Shown: positions 13,597 to 14,049 of the stretch, one piece after another
Numbering within the stretch: the first letter of the stretch is position 1
How the letters are laid out: each line of letters opens with the position of its first letter
Assembly (NCBI GenBank): GCA_028705905.1
Contig: JAQWCP010000016.1
Coordinates: 1 to 14,049 of the forward strand
Direction of reading: 5' to 3'
Source: Oscillospiraceae bacterium
GTDB taxonomy: Bacteria; Bacillota; Clostridia; Oscillospirales; Oscillospiraceae
Length of the DNA: 14,049 bases
Position numbers and translations under genes: made by a program
The notes under the pieces: model-generated
What the model saw: the letters and a program-made list of their open reading frames with translations, nothing else
Databases searched by the model: none
Told to the model about the DNA's origin: nothing

Positions 13597-14049
13597 TTCA
13601 TTGCGGTAAAAAAGAACCGCCGAAAGCCCAAAACCACTTCGCCAGTCTTTCTAACAGGGTAAGCTGCTGCCGCCCGTTTTACGATCTCACGCTCGAACTC
13701 CGCTGCGGTTTCACCGTCCAGCGCCGCAAGATATGGCCGGAGCCGAGTGCCCTTAACCCAATCTACCAACGCCTGATGCGATGGCAACACATGCCGGTAT
13801 GTTGTTTCCCAGATTTGATACGAAGAGGCGCAACCGGACAGAATATCGAAATACGCATCCGGCTCAAGCGCTTCGTTTGTTTCAAAATAGGTATCTCCCA
13901 GCTTCCACCGCGGTTCGGCCGCAACCTCGCTGATGATTCGATACAGAGGCTCGTCGCCGTTCATCGGAAACTGTACCGCCAAAACGCCGCCCTCGTTCAG
14001 CTTGCCGGTCAGCTCCAGCAGCAGCGCATCGTGATCGGGTATCCACTGC
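13593..14049 (-). CDS. tam: Trans-aconitate methyltransferase-like SAM-dependent enzyme (5' part outside the window)
   Basis: The C-terminal 151 residues of a class I methyltransferase continue past the right edge; about 100 N-terminal residues, including the SAM-binding glycine motif, are not in the window. The visible part begins QWIPDHDALLLELTG and runs KLNEGGVLAVQFPMN, the usual Tam stretch at the end of the Rossmann core. Further in it has IWETTYRHVLPSHQALVDW followed by VKGTRLRPYLAAL, which is diagnostic of the Tam family. Tam methylates trans-aconitate, an inhibitory by-product of the citrate cycle. A TTG at 13982 gives an open frame, but homology continues upstream of it. The stop codon overlaps the QueG-like start by four bases (ATGA), so the two genes are co-translated. 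Confidence 0.88.
   Translation of the reverse strand, partial: QWIPDHDALLLELTGKLNEGGVLAVQFPMNGDEPLYRIISEVAAEPRWKLGDTYFETNEALEPDAYFDILSGCASSYQIWETTYRHVLPSHQALVDWVKGTRLRPYLAALDGETAAEFEREIVKRAAAAYPVRKTGEVVLGFRRFFFTAMK

Overview
The window looks like a gut-type low-to-mid GC Bacillota, most likely a clostridial (Oscillospirales/Lachnospirales-like) genome. The pointers are strong AGGAGG-type ribosome binding sites before almost every gene, an HU gene, an OmpR/PhoB two-component pair, a BlaR1/MecR1-type M56 peptidase fragment, a DUF2442 protein and a QueG-like ferredoxin-type reductase. This assignment is inferred from gene content. No rRNA, tRNA or CRISPR array was seen.

Layout. (1) 1-1310 is an accessory patch: a small serine recombinase, a possible tail-to-tail small gene, a tandem 15-bp repeat, an inverted repeat and an unrecognised 81-residue protein. 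(2) 1501-3346 holds a two-cupin oxalate decarboxylase with its own promoter, then HU with a promoter and a strong terminator. (3) 3321-10442 is a leftward run of six genes whose translated products are all envelope proteins except the first: a DUF2442-like protein, a two-TM transglutaminase-like protein, a two-TM DUF3137-like protein, a lipoprotein, a one-TM small protein and a very large membrane-anchored protein with three internal repeats. The last gene runs out of its native frame into a fragment of an M56 (BlaR1-like) gene, so the left end of this run is a rearrangement scar. (4) 10506-12596 is a leftward histidine kinase/response regulator pair ending in a strong terminator. (5) 12597-12861 is a short regulatory region with a rightward extended -10 promoter and a 20-codon gene stub. 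(6) 12862-14049 is a leftward pair, a trans-aconitate methyltransferase-like gene (cut by the window edge) and a QueG-like iron-sulfur reductase, sharing an ATGA overlap.

How the genes may work together. The two-component pair lies directly upstream of the envelope cluster on the same strand, separated by a terminator and then by a -10 box with an adjoining palindrome. The simplest reading is a sensor-regulated set of surface proteins (transglutaminase-like enzyme, lipoprotein, anchored repeat protein) with no name I know. That functional link is inference. Oxalate decarboxylase is an independent, well-recognised metabolic/acid-tolerance gene.
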